Below, piece by piece: positions 1 through 6,344 of a stretch of 6,393 nucleotides of DNA. This DNA is from JBMNOU01 sp050943215. GTDB lineage: Bacteria; Bacillota; Clostridia; Christensenellales; SZUA-584. The stretch spans positions 1 through 6,393 of the forward strand of contig JBMNOU010000088.1 in the NCBI GenBank assembly GCA_050943215.1, read 5' to 3'. Below the pieces are notes generated by a model. The model did not search any database. It was not told the origin of the DNA and was given only the letters and a program-made list of their open reading frames with translations. Both the position numbers and the translations under genes were made by a program. How positions within the stretch are numbered: position 1 is the stretch's first letter; each line of letters begins with the position of its first letter.

Positions 1-1
1 C

Positions 2-2872
2 TCATCGCTTGAATGCGACATCTCAGGCTTTGCAAGACAGGCACTTTTTGCGGCACAGCCAGTTGACCTTGGCAGCCGATGCACTGTGTTTATGAACTCG
101 AAAGTTAGGCAAGCCCAGAAAGAAGGCGCAACGCTGGATGGTATATCTGCCGGGCTTTCGTATTCCGTTATCAAAAATGCACTATATAAGGTGATCAAGC
201 TAAAAGATCCGGATGATCTTGGCAAAAATGTCGTTGTACAGGGCGGAACGTTTTTAAATGATGCTGTACTGCGTGCGCTTGAGCTTTTAATTGGCCGTAA
301 TGTTATTCGTCCAACTATCGCTGGGTTAATGGGCGCTTACGGTATCGCGCTTATTGCAAAAGAGAGATGTCCGGCGGGCACGGTATCCGCTATTGTAACA
401 AAAACTGCACTTTCTGACATGCGGATAACCAAAACCAATGCAAAATGCGGCAGGTGCGAAAACAACTGCCGTCTGACGGTCAATAATTTTGGAGATGGGC
501 GTAAATTCATATCAGGAAACCGTTGCGAAAAAGGATCGGGGAGTAGCAGTCAGGGCAACCGTTTGCCGGATATGTATGATTATACATATAAACGCATGTT
601 TTCGTATAAACCGCTCGATAAGGCGCAGGCGCTAAGGGGTGAGATCGGTATACCCCGTGTGCTTGGCATGTATGAGAACTATCCTTTCTGGCATACGTTT
701 TTTACTGCACTTTCGTATAGGGTCACCCTTTCTCCGCACTCGACACGGACGGTATATGCGGCTGGTATCGAAAGCATTCCATCAGAGTCGCTTTGTTACC
801 CAGCAAAGATCGCGCATGGCGCGGAACGCATGTTGATCGATAGCGGAGTCAAGACAATATTCTTTCCATGCATTCCGTACGAAATAAAAGAGCAGAAAAA
901 AGCGGACAATAATTTTAATTGTCCCATTGTGACGTCTTATCCCGAAAACATTAAAAACAATATGCCTGAAATCAAAGAAAACGGCGTGAATCTGATAATG
1001 CCTTTTTTACCAATGGACAATCCCGGCAAGCTCAGCAAACGCCTCGCGGAAGAATTTCCGCACATACCGGCGTTTGAGATAAGGCGGGCCGCAAAGCTCG
1101 CCTGGCGTGAAAAATATGCTTTTCAGGCCGATATCCGACGCCAGGGCGAGAAAATTATTGCAAAGGTAAAACGCGGTGAAATACAGGCCATTATTCTCGG
1201 CGGCCGCCCTTACCATATCGATCCTGAAATCAACCACGGGATATCCTCTATAGTAACCTCTCTCGGATTCGCCGTGCTGACTGAGCAGAGCGTTGCGCAT
1301 CTTGGTAATTACAGGCCGGTGCGCGTGCTTGACCAGTGGATGTTTCATACACGAATCTATTCTGCGGCGCATCTTGCAGGTAAAATCGATGGGCTTGAGC
1401 TTGTGCAGCTAAATTCCTTCGGATGCGGCCTTGATGCCGTTGTCACCGACCAGGCAAACGAGATACTGAAAGCTTATGGCAAAATATATACACTAATCAA
1501 GATCGATGAGATCAGCAATACCGGCGCAATAAAAATCCGATTGCGGTCACTTGCGGCCGCAATATCCGAACGCAAGAAAAAGCAAGGCTTTCATAAGATC
1601 ACAGAAGCTGTCATAGACAAATCGGTTGAATACAAAAAAGTTGTGTTTGAGAAGTTCATGAAAAAAGATTACACTATACTCTCTCCTCAAATGTCACCAA
1701 TCCATTTTGACTTTTTGCGCGCCGCATTTTTAGCCAGCGGATACCGGTTTGAGCTTTTACCGTCGGTCGATACCAGCGCTGTTGATGAAGGGCTTAAATA
1801 CGTTAACAATGATGCCTGCTATCCTTCGATCATAGTCACAGGACAGCTGATCGAAGCGGTCAAATCCGGCAAATATGATACAAATAAACTGGCATGCATT
1901 ATCTCACAGACAGGCGGCGGCTGCCGGGCATCCAACTATATCAGTTTTATCAGAAAAGCGTTGAAAGACGCCGGATTCGAGAACATTCCCGTTATTTCGT
2001 TGAGCGCGGGCGGCATAGAAAAACATCCCGGATTCAAGATTACCATCCGCCTGCTGCGGCGTGCGATGCGGGCGATGGTATACGGCGATCTTTTAAACAG
2101 GCTGACGCTCGCAACGCGTCCATACGAAGAAAAAGCCGGCGATGCGGACAGAGCCTGTGAAAAATGGCGTGAATTGGCTTTGGAAAACGTAAAAAACTTA
2201 AACGGCCGCCGCTTTAAGAGCAACATACTAGAAATGGTACGGGAGTTTGACAGCATACCAGTTGTGCAGAAAAGAAAGCCTGTGATAGGCGTCGTTGGCG
2301 AAATTTTGGTCAAATACCATCCGACAGCAAACAATCAGATCGTCAAGGTCCTCGAAGAAGAAGGAGCAGAAGTCAAGGTGCCCGACCTAATCGATTTTCT
2401 GCTTTATTGTGCATACAATATGAACTTTAAACATGAGAAGCTTGGACGGCCAAAGCTTTTTGCGCATTTTGGCAACGCAACTATTTCAATTATCGAGAAT
2501 TCCAGAAAGCTGATGCGCAATGTGCTCGCCAAGAGCAAGCGTTTCTCCGCACCATCTTTTATTCACGAAAAAGCAAAGGCTGCTTCCGAGTTCCTTTCGA
2601 TCGGTAATCAGACTGGCGAAGGATGGTTCTTAACAGGCGAAATGGCAGAGCTTATAGAGGAAGGCGCCGACGGTATCGTATGCGTTCAGCCTTTCGCGTG
2701 CCTGCCAAACCATATTGTCGGAAAAGGCGTCATCCAGCCTATCCGCGCAAAATTTCCAGATGCAAACATTGTCGCCATCGACTATGACCCAGGAGCAAGC
2801 GAAGTTAACCAACTAAACCGGATCAAGTTGATGCTTTCTTTGGCTCATGATAAGATAAACAACGTAATATAA
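2..2872 (+). CDS. 2-hydroxyacyl-CoA dehydratase activase-like large protein (BcrAD/BadFG end + DUF2229 + HgdB-like), 5' partial
   Basis: The frame is open from the left edge (first full codon at 2) to TAA at 2870-2872, giving 956 visible residues. The GTG at 86 is not the start: residues before it (CDISGFARQALFAAQP, LGSRC) already fit the activase ATPase fold. Numbering from codon 2, the end of a BcrAD/BadFG (ASKHA) ATPase domain runs to about 120 (VVVQGGTFLNDAVLRA, IAGLMGAYG). A Cys cluster follows at 149, 152, 156 and 175 (CGRCENNC, GNRCEKG). The DUF2229 region spans about 215-430 (PRVLGMYENYPFW, ESLCYPAK). HgdB-like parts follow, with GGRPYH near 400, FGCGLD near 475, DACYPS, GGGCRASNY, and the C-terminal CVQPFACLPNHIVGKG and AIDYDPGASEVNQLNR. 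Related family proteins are about 1,400 residues, so one or more N-terminal ATPase domains are probably missing. Activases hydrolyse ATP to drive an electron from an Fe-S cluster into a dehydratase or reductase. The substrate here is unknown, and no separate dehydratase subunit is seen. It is cytoplasmic and oxygen-sensitive by family analogy. Confidence 0.92.
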   Translation, partial: SSLECDISGFARQALFAAQPVDLGSRCTVFMNSKVRQAQKEGATLDGISAGLSYSVIKNALYKVIKLKDPDDLGKNVVVQGGTFLNDAVLRALELLIGRNVIRPTIAGLMGAYGIALIAKERCPAGTVSAIVTKTALSDMRITKTNAKCGRCENNCRLTVNNFGDGRKFISGNRCEKGSGSSSQGNRLPDMYDYTYKRMFSYKPLDKAQALRGEIGIPRVLGMYENYPFWHTFFTALSYRVTLSPHSTRTVYAAGIESIPSESLCYPAKIAHGAERMLIDSGVKTIFFPCIPYEIKEQKKADNNFNCPIVTSYPENIKNNMPEIKENGVNLIMPFLPMDNPGKLSKRLAEEFPHIPAFEIRRAAKLAWREKYAFQADIRRQGEKIIAKVKRGEIQAIILGGRPYHIDPEINHGISSIVTSLGFAVLTEQSVAHLGNYRPVRVLDQWMFHTRIYSAAHLAGKIDGLELVQLNSFGCGLDAVVTDQANEILKAYGKIYTLIKIDEISNTGAIKIRLRSLAAAISERKKKQGFHKITEAVIDKSVEYKKVVFEKFMKKDYTILSPQMSPIHFDFLRAAFLASGYRFELLPSVDTSAVDEGLKYVNNDACYPSIIVTGQLIEAVKSGKYDTNKLACIISQTGGGCRASNYISFIRKALKDAGFENIPVISLSAGGIEKHPGFKITIRLLRRAMRAMVYGDLLNRLTLATRPYEEKAGDADRACEKWRELALENVKNLNGRRFKSNILEMVREFDSIPVVQKRKPVIGVVGEILVKYHPTANNQIVKVLEEEGAEVKVPDLIDFLLYCAYNMNFKHEKLGRPKLFAHFGNATISIIENSRKLMRNVLAKSKRFSAPSFIHEKAKAASEFLSIGNQTGEGWFLTGEMAELIEEGADGIVCVQPFACLPNHIVGKGVIQPIRAKFPDANIVAIDYDPGASEVNQLNRIKLMLSLAHDKINNVI

Positions 2873-2895
2873 TACAGCAGTAAATAAACAAGCAT

Positions 2896-2930
2896 AAAAA
2901 AAAGGCGGTGCAAAAAGCATCGCTTTTTTA
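2896..2930. terminator. Bidirectional intrinsic terminator between convergent genes
   Basis: GCGGTGC (2905-2911) pairs with GCATCGC (2917-2923), with one G-U wobble on the + transcript, around an AAAAA loop. An A-run lies on the left (2896-2903) and a T-run on the right (2924-2929). Read on +, it follows the activase stop by about 30 bases and ends in TTTTTT. Read on -, it follows the SDR stop at once and ends in a run of eight Ts. One extra G (2904) bulges the outer A-T pairing. It most likely ends both transcripts. Confidence 0.85.
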
Positions 2931-2938
2931 TTTATATT

Positions 2939-3928
2939 TTATGCTTTGCTCCTATGAGCGGCGCGGTGCCACCTGACCATATCACGTATCGTCTTGATCA
3001 GCGGGCGAGGCTTATATCCAAGCGTTTTCTGTGCTTTTTCGCTGGATATGCTGGAATTTGACATCAGCACGTCTATCGAATATTTAGAGAACACCGGCTT
3101 TTTGCGCGCAACCGCATAATAAATAGGCGCCATCAGAGCACAAGCCTTAATGAGAACAGCCGGAACCTTTCTTCTCTTAATCGTATTGCCTGTGCTTTGT
3201 TCGACCGCTTTTATAATCTGCTCTAGGCTTGAGACGCTGCCCGATATGATATATCCTTGACCCTTCTCACCGTATTTCCACGCCCGGTATATACCGTCCG
3301 CCACATCCCGGACATCTACAAAATCGTATTTGCCATCAAAATAGTACTGCGTTTTTTTGGCGTCAATATAGCCTTTTATTGCACTGCCTGTGTAAGAGGA
3401 CTTAAAATCATACGGACCGATTACGCCCGACGGAAAAACAATTACAGCATCAAACCCTTTTTGCAGTGCATTGATAACCTCTATAGTGGCCATTGCTTTG
3501 GATTTGGCATAGGCGCCACATAAATTGCCTATATTTGAATCAAGTGTTTCGTCTATGTATCCGTTGCTAGGTATTTTTAATGCATGCACGCTTGATACAT
3601 GCAGCAGCCTTTCTACATTCTTCTCGAGACATGCCTGGATGACGTTTTTAGTTCCGCCAACATTGATGTCATATACCAGCTTTTTACGCACTCCGGATAT
3701 CTGAACAAGACCCGCCAGATGAAAAACATGCTCGCACCCACGCACCGCCGCGGATACAGCAAACATATCACGGATATCACCTCTTACGATCTCTTTGGCG
3801 TATTTTTCGATATACGATATATCTTCTTTTTCTTGTACAAATAACCTTAAATCTCTATACCCTTTTGAATAAAGATGCTTGACGAGCACGTTGCCGATAT
3901 GGCCGCCCGCTCCCGTTATCAGAATCAT
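2939..3928 (-). CDS. NAD(P)-dependent epimerase/dehydratase family protein (extended SDR)
   Basis: This is a complete 329-residue cytoplasmic oxidoreductase of the extended short-chain dehydrogenase/reductase family. The N-terminal Rossmann fold has the dinucleotide motif TGAGGHIG (5-12), an acidic GDIRD after the third strand (50-54) and HLAG (70-73). The active site has the Ser pair in HVSSVHA (112-113) and YAKSK with Y140 and K144. GVIGPYD (168-174) and FVDVRDVADG (203-212) are typical of the substrate side, as is the C-terminal LGYKPRPLIKTIRDMVRW. Length is normal for the family. It resembles the dihydroflavonol-reductase/3-beta-HSD/sugar-epimerase branch more than classical GalE, but the substrate cannot be read from sequence. 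The ATG start is supported by AAAAGGAGA at 3937-3945, 8 bases upstream. It is monocistronic: about 165 bases separate it from the upstream operon, and a terminator lies immediately downstream. Confidence 0.9.
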   Translation of the reverse strand: MILITGAGGHIGNVLVKHLYSKGYRDLRLFVQEKEDISYIEKYAKEIVRGDIRDMFAVSAAVRGCEHVFHLAGLVQISGVRKKLVYDINVGGTKNVIQACLEKNVERLLHVSSVHALKIPSNGYIDETLDSNIGNLCGAYAKSKAMATIEVINALQKGFDAVIVFPSGVIGPYDFKSSYTGSAIKGYIDAKKTQYYFDGKYDFVDVRDVADGIYRAWKYGEKGQGYIISGSVSSLEQIIKAVEQSTGNTIKRRKVPAVLIKACALMAPIYYAVARKKPVFSKYSIDVLMSNSSISSEKAQKTLGYKPRPLIKTIRDMVRWHRAAHRSKA

Positions 3929-3996
3929 GATGATAATCTCCTTTTATAAATAAAACATATAAAAAATAACAAACGGCAAGACATCATCATACTCTT

Positions 3997-4002
3997 ATTA
4001 TA
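3997..4002 (-). promoter_or_regulatory. Possible -10 box for the SDR gene
   Basis: An exact TATAAT occurs on the - strand about 70 bases upstream of the SDR start codon. At 16-18 bases spacing the -35 region is poor (for example TGGCTA, 3 of 6 matches to TTGACA), and there is no TGn extension. The surroundings are very A/T-rich, so a chance match is quite possible. It is the best candidate in this gap. Confidence 0.3.
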
Positions 4003-4054
4003 TACTCAAACACGGTAATTAGCCATTAACAAATTGTAAACATCACCCAATGAT

Positions 4055-4082
4055 AACACCCGGCCTAAAAGATAAGGGTGTT
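4055..4082. repeat. Inverted repeat / hairpin downstream of the membrane-protein operon
   Basis: AACACCC (4055-4061) and GGGTGTT (4076-4082) form a perfect 7-bp inverted repeat around a 14-base loop, starting 11 bases after the stop codon of the last operon gene (- strand). Read on -, no U-run follows, so it is not a standard intrinsic terminator for that operon. It could be a 3'-end stabilising hairpin or a weak terminator. Read on +, a T-run (4081-4086) follows it, but there is no + gene upstream. GGCC at 4062-4065 and 4087-4090 allows a competing fold. Confidence 0.45.
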
Positions 4083-4093
4083 TTTTGGCCACA

Positions 4094-4894
4094 CTAATCT
4101 CTCATATTGTCCTCATTGATAGGCTGTACTAATACCTGCGCTTCCTCATCCGGGAAAGGAATTTGGGCTTGCTGTATATCCGTTACGGGTGGTTTTTGTA
4201 TAGCCGATGCCGATTCCTGTCGGGCTGGCTTAGGATACGATTCCTGCTTTGGCTGCGAATATCGCTCTTGCGGCTGCAGCGGATACGTATGTTGTGAATA
4301 ATAGTTAGGCGGATAATATGGCTGTACGTATTGCGCTTTGTAATATGGTTTTCCAAGGTGCTTCGGTATAAAAACAGCAATGCCTGAAACCGTAAACAGC
4401 AGTGAAGCAAAAATCATCGGCACAACCGTATTGGTATAAATAGCTGAAAGCAGTATAAAAAGCGCAGCAATAAACATCATTACGGCGCCAGCATTGGGGG
4501 CTTTCCTACATACCAGCGCGCCAATAAACCCAACAAGCGCAAACACGATGGTCATACCGACAATTCCCATAGACACCATGCCATGTAGCCCGGTTTTATA
4601 GATAAAAGCGGCTGTTTTTTCATATACCTCTCTGTCATTCACGACAACACTTCTTTGTGCTACCTCGTCTGCAAACGCGGCCAGGCCCTGATTACTGTAG
4701 TCAAGGTTTTCCGCATCCGTCGCGGCGAGTGCCATTTCATTAAAGGCAAGAACATGCTCATTTTTCATATTGTCTTTTATGTTTTCTATCGTATCCGACA
4801 GTATACCCGCTGGTACGGTATAGATCATGAACAGAGAAAAAATAAGCGCCAATATGCCTCCTGCATAACCTAAAACAAATGCTAGCTTTTTCAT
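4094..4894 (-). CDS. Four-helix membrane protein, DUF4064-like, with long Pro/Gln/Tyr-rich C-terminal tail
   Basis: This 266-residue integral membrane protein has no known function. TM1 is at about 4-28, followed by a mostly helical, charged loop of about 75 residues (29-103) likely outside the cell, then three closely packed helices at about 105-129, 134-153 and 156-177. This layout and the hydrophobic pattern match the DUF4064 type; I infer the family from topology, not from a diagnostic motif. Residues 178-266 form a low-complexity tail rich in Pro, Gln, Tyr and Ser (KPYYKAQY, QPYYPPNYY) ending in an acidic stretch, probably cytoplasmic and disordered. The shorter paralogues upstream lack this tail. 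The ATG (4892-4894) overlaps the TGA of the upstream gene as ATGA, so translation is probably coupled. GAAAGGG about 7 bases upstream can serve as ribosome binding site. It is the last gene of the operon; the stop is TAG at 4094-4096. Confidence 0.8.
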   Translation of the reverse strand: MKKLAFVLGYAGGILALIFSLFMIYTVPAGILSDTIENIKDNMKNEHVLAFNEMALAATDAENLDYSNQGLAAFADEVAQRSVVVNDREVYEKTAAFIYKTGLHGMVSMGIVGMTIVFALVGFIGALVCRKAPNAGAVMMFIAALFILLSAIYTNTVVPMIFASLLFTVSGIAVFIPKHLGKPYYKAQYVQPYYPPNYYSQHTYPLQPQERYSQPKQESYPKPARQESASAIQKPPVTDIQQAQIPFPDEEAQVLVQPINEDNMRD

Positions 4895-5511
4895 GACAAT
4901 ACCCTTTCGCCCGCTTTGGCTAACTCCTCGCCCTGCACAGCAGCATGGGCTTTTGTTTTAACGATCTGAAACACCCCGCCTAATATTAACAAAACCGACG
5001 CTAATGCCATCGGAACGATCGAGCTTGCAACAAGGCTAAATATGAGTGTCAGGGCTGCACCGGACAGTACCATCGAGCCACCCGCAATCCTATAGTTTTT
5101 TGCGAGCTCGGCCCCCGCAAGTGCTATAACCGAAGCAACAAGACAAGCAATCACACCGAGCCACAGCTTAGGCAAATATGACTCAAAGTCTTTATAAATA
5201 CCGGCAAGGTCACGGTATGCTTCGATATCGTATTTCTCTCCGATTTTTTCAAGCTCGGACGCATCCACATTCTGCAGAATCTGCGTATAATTGTCCACGT
5301 AGTCACCAAGATCACTCTGAAGAAATGGTGCTGCGCCGTTATATTCGCCCAAGTATGTCCATATTTTACCCAGATCAGCTTTATTATCGGATATAAAATC
5401 GTAGACGTCATCCCATGCGTATAATACAGGGCCAGTTATTATCAGCAACACGGAAAACAGTATAGCCAACACACCGCCTACCAGGCTTATGACAAAGCCC
5501 ACTTTGTTCAC
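4891..5511 (-). CDS. Four-helix membrane protein, DUF4064-like
   Basis: This 206-residue membrane protein is a likely paralogue of both neighbours. TM1 (about 4-28, FVISLVGGVLAILFSVLLI) closely resembles TM1 of the next gene (FVLGYAGGILALIFSLFMI). A loop of about 85 residues (30-115) rich in Asp, Glu and Tyr and likely outside follows, then three helices at about 117-137, 141-162 and 164-185 with a short cytoplasmic tail. The motif IVPMALASVLL in TM4 matches VVPMIFASLLF in the next gene, supporting common ancestry. The start is GTG at 5509-5511, chosen because a near-perfect Shine-Dalgarno lies 7 bases upstream. The end overlaps the next gene by four bases (ATGA), and 32 bases separate it from the gene upstream, so it is the middle gene of an operon. 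No enzymatic motif or Cys pair is visible; its function is unknown. Confidence 0.8.
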   Translation of the reverse strand: MNKVGFVISLVGGVLAILFSVLLIITGPVLYAWDDVYDFISDNKADLGKIWTYLGEYNGAAPFLQSDLGDYVDNYTQILQNVDASELEKIGEKYDIEAYRDLAGIYKDFESYLPKLWLGVIACLVASVIALAGAELAKNYRIAGGSMVLSGAALTLIFSLVASSIVPMALASVLLILGGVFQIVKTKAHAAVQGEELAKAGERVLS

Positions 5512-5518
5512 AATGGTT

Positions 5519-5528
5519 CCCTCCTTTT
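5519..5528 (-). promoter_or_regulatory. Strong ribosome binding site for the GTG start at 5511
   Basis: AAAAGGAGGG on the - strand lies 7 bases before the GTG codon and is almost fully complementary to the 16S 3' end. It fixes the non-ATG start of the middle membrane-protein gene. It is much stronger than the site before the first gene of the operon (CTGGGG, 8 bases before its ATG), which suggests the second protein may be made at a higher rate. Confidence 0.75.
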
Positions 5529-5543
5529 ATTTATCTTTTGATT

Positions 5544-5882
5544 TTATGCGGTTGTCTTAACAGGCACTGTGGCCATCACAACACTGATGATAAATAAAAC
5601 TGCAGAAAAAGACTGCCACGGAAACCCGAATATCAAAACGGCAATCATCGCGGCTGCCATGATAACAGCCCCAAGAATATTGTTTTTCAACACCAAAAGC
5701 GCTCCGATAAACCCAGCCGCATTGGCGGCCATGCATATAACCGCATACGTTTTTAGAACATCGGCAGGCTGTGCTTTTATCGTTTCTGTTGAATAAGGTA
5801 GTAGCATAAATATCGATAATGCAGCCAGCACGAACCCAATGGTGCCTGCAGTGATGCCAAACAATATCTCCGTTTTTCTCAT
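5544..5882 (-). CDS. Small four-helix membrane protein, minimal DUF4064-like paralogue
   Basis: This 112-residue, very hydrophobic protein has predicted helices at about 5-28, 44-65, 69-86 and 90-107. The order is the same as in its two downstream neighbours (one helix, a loop, then three packed helices), but the outside loop is reduced to about 15 residues (YSTETIKAQPADVLK) and there is no C-terminal tail. GFIGALLVLKNN in TM2 is close to GFIGALVCRKAP of the 266-residue protein, which supports shared descent. It is the first gene of the operon, about 44 bases after the predicted transcription start. The ATG at 5880-5882 has only a weak GGGG-type ribosome binding site. Function is unknown; a role as a partner subunit of the two larger proteins is conjecture. 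Confidence 0.75.
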   Translation of the reverse strand: MRKTEILFGITAGTIGFVLAALSIFMLLPYSTETIKAQPADVLKTYAVICMAANAAGFIGALLVLKNNILGAVIMAAAMIAVLIFGFPWQSFSAVLFIISVVMATVPVKTTA

Positions 5883-5909
5883 TAGTTATACCCCAGCTTT
5901 CAATAAAAT

Positions 5910-5950
5910 AAACCGGCCATAATCTTTTTTGTATTATACATCACCGGTTT
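5910..5950. repeat. Dyad symmetry across the operon promoter (possible operator or spoIIID terminator)
   Basis: On + the arms are AAACCGG (5910-5916) and CCGGTTT (5944-5950), a perfect 7-bp inverted repeat with centres 34 bp apart. A second inner pair (ATAAT/ATTAT on -) lies between them. The -10 box of the membrane-protein promoter sits inside. One reading is an operator for a dimeric regulator. The other is the terminator of the spoIIID transcript, since on - the second arm is followed by a T-rich tail (TTTATTTTATT). The sequence alone does not decide. Confidence 0.4.
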
Positions 5951-5961
5951 TACAATATCAA
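5933..5961 (-). promoter_or_regulatory. Sigma-A-type promoter of the three-gene membrane-protein operon
   Basis: On the - strand TTGATA (5956-5961, 5 of 6 matches to TTGACA) is followed after exactly 17 bases by TATAAT (5933-5938, perfect). The start point should be near 5926, giving a leader of about 44 bases before the first membrane-protein ATG. Its quality suggests vegetative expression independent of the sigma-E-like promoter of spoIIID upstream. Confidence 0.7.
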
Positions 5962-6037
5962 ACAGCTCAGCGCTATTTCTCTTTTTTATTATTCAATAGC
6001 CCAAAATAACACAAAACATCTTATAAATCATCATGTT

Positions 6038-6286
6038 TTATTGTTTGCGGTATTTCATTCGGGTAGCATTTCCTCCTCTGATATGTCTTTCTTCCTTGTT
6101 TTTTTTCAAGATTTTCGCCACCTGTTTTGCTGTGGAGGGTGAAATGATGCTTAGCCTTTCTGTCATATCTTTGTGCACCGTGCTTTTGCTCGTTCCAAAA
6201 GCTTTGGCTGCTTGTCTGACGGTCGCTTTGGACAGAAGTACATATTCTGCTATCCTCTTGACCCTATCTTCTATATAATCTTTCAT
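6038..6286 (-). CDS. spoIIID: SpoIIID, stage III sporulation transcriptional regulator
   Basis: This 82-residue DNA-binding protein is recognised by its very conserved sequence. The start MKDYIEDRVKRIAEYV matches the family N-terminus. A helix-turn-helix at about 22-42 carries the hallmark FGTSKSTVHKDMTERL, and a basic C-terminal region RHIRGGNATRMKYRK (67-81) adds DNA contacts. In Bacillus subtilis SpoIIID acts in the mother cell after engulfment begins, activating some sigma-E genes and repressing others and helping to bring on sigma-K. It is about ten residues shorter than the 93-residue B. subtilis protein, the loss being only at the variable C-terminal end. The ATG at 6284-6286 has AAGGGGG six bases upstream. 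A sigma-E-like promoter lies just before it. No clear terminator follows at once, so some read-through into the membrane-protein operon is possible. Confidence 0.96.
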   Translation of the reverse strand: MKDYIEDRVKRIAEYVLLSKATVRQAAKAFGTSKSTVHKDMTERLSIISPSTAKQVAKILKKNKEERHIRGGNATRMKYRKQ

Positions 6287-6315
6287 AGGAAACCCCCTTC
6301 AACAGACTTTATTCA

Positions 6316-6344
6316 TATGTATGTTGAAAAAGGGGCTTGTATGA
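6316..6344 (-). promoter_or_regulatory. Sigma-E-like promoter of spoIIID
   Basis: On the - strand TCATACA (6338-6344) matches the sigma-E -35 pattern KHATAHT at 6 of 7 positions. After 14 bases comes CATACATA (6316-6323), matching the -10 pattern CATACAHT at 7 of 8. The spacing is in the accepted range. Transcription would start near 6309, about 23 bases before the spoIIID start codon. Known spoIIID genes are transcribed by sigma-E in the mother cell, so position and motif agree. Confidence 0.65.

Noticed and set aside
86..88. GTG as the real start of the activase gene
   Set aside because: The 28 codons upstream continue the conserved activase sequence in frame to the window edge, so the gene is 5' truncated.
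1007..1372. 121-codon open frame on the - strand inside the activase gene
   Set aside because: It lies opposite a strongly conserved coding region, has no family resemblance and no good ribosome binding site. It is a shadow frame, like the - strand frame at 1936-2334.
3257..3844. Two + strand open frames opposite the SDR gene
   Set aside because: They are antisense to well-conserved SDR motifs, with no ribosome binding site or family signature.
6033..6278. 81-codon + strand frame over spoIIID
   Set aside because: It is fully antisense to the unmistakable spoIIID gene and its product is an unremarkable hydrophobic translation.
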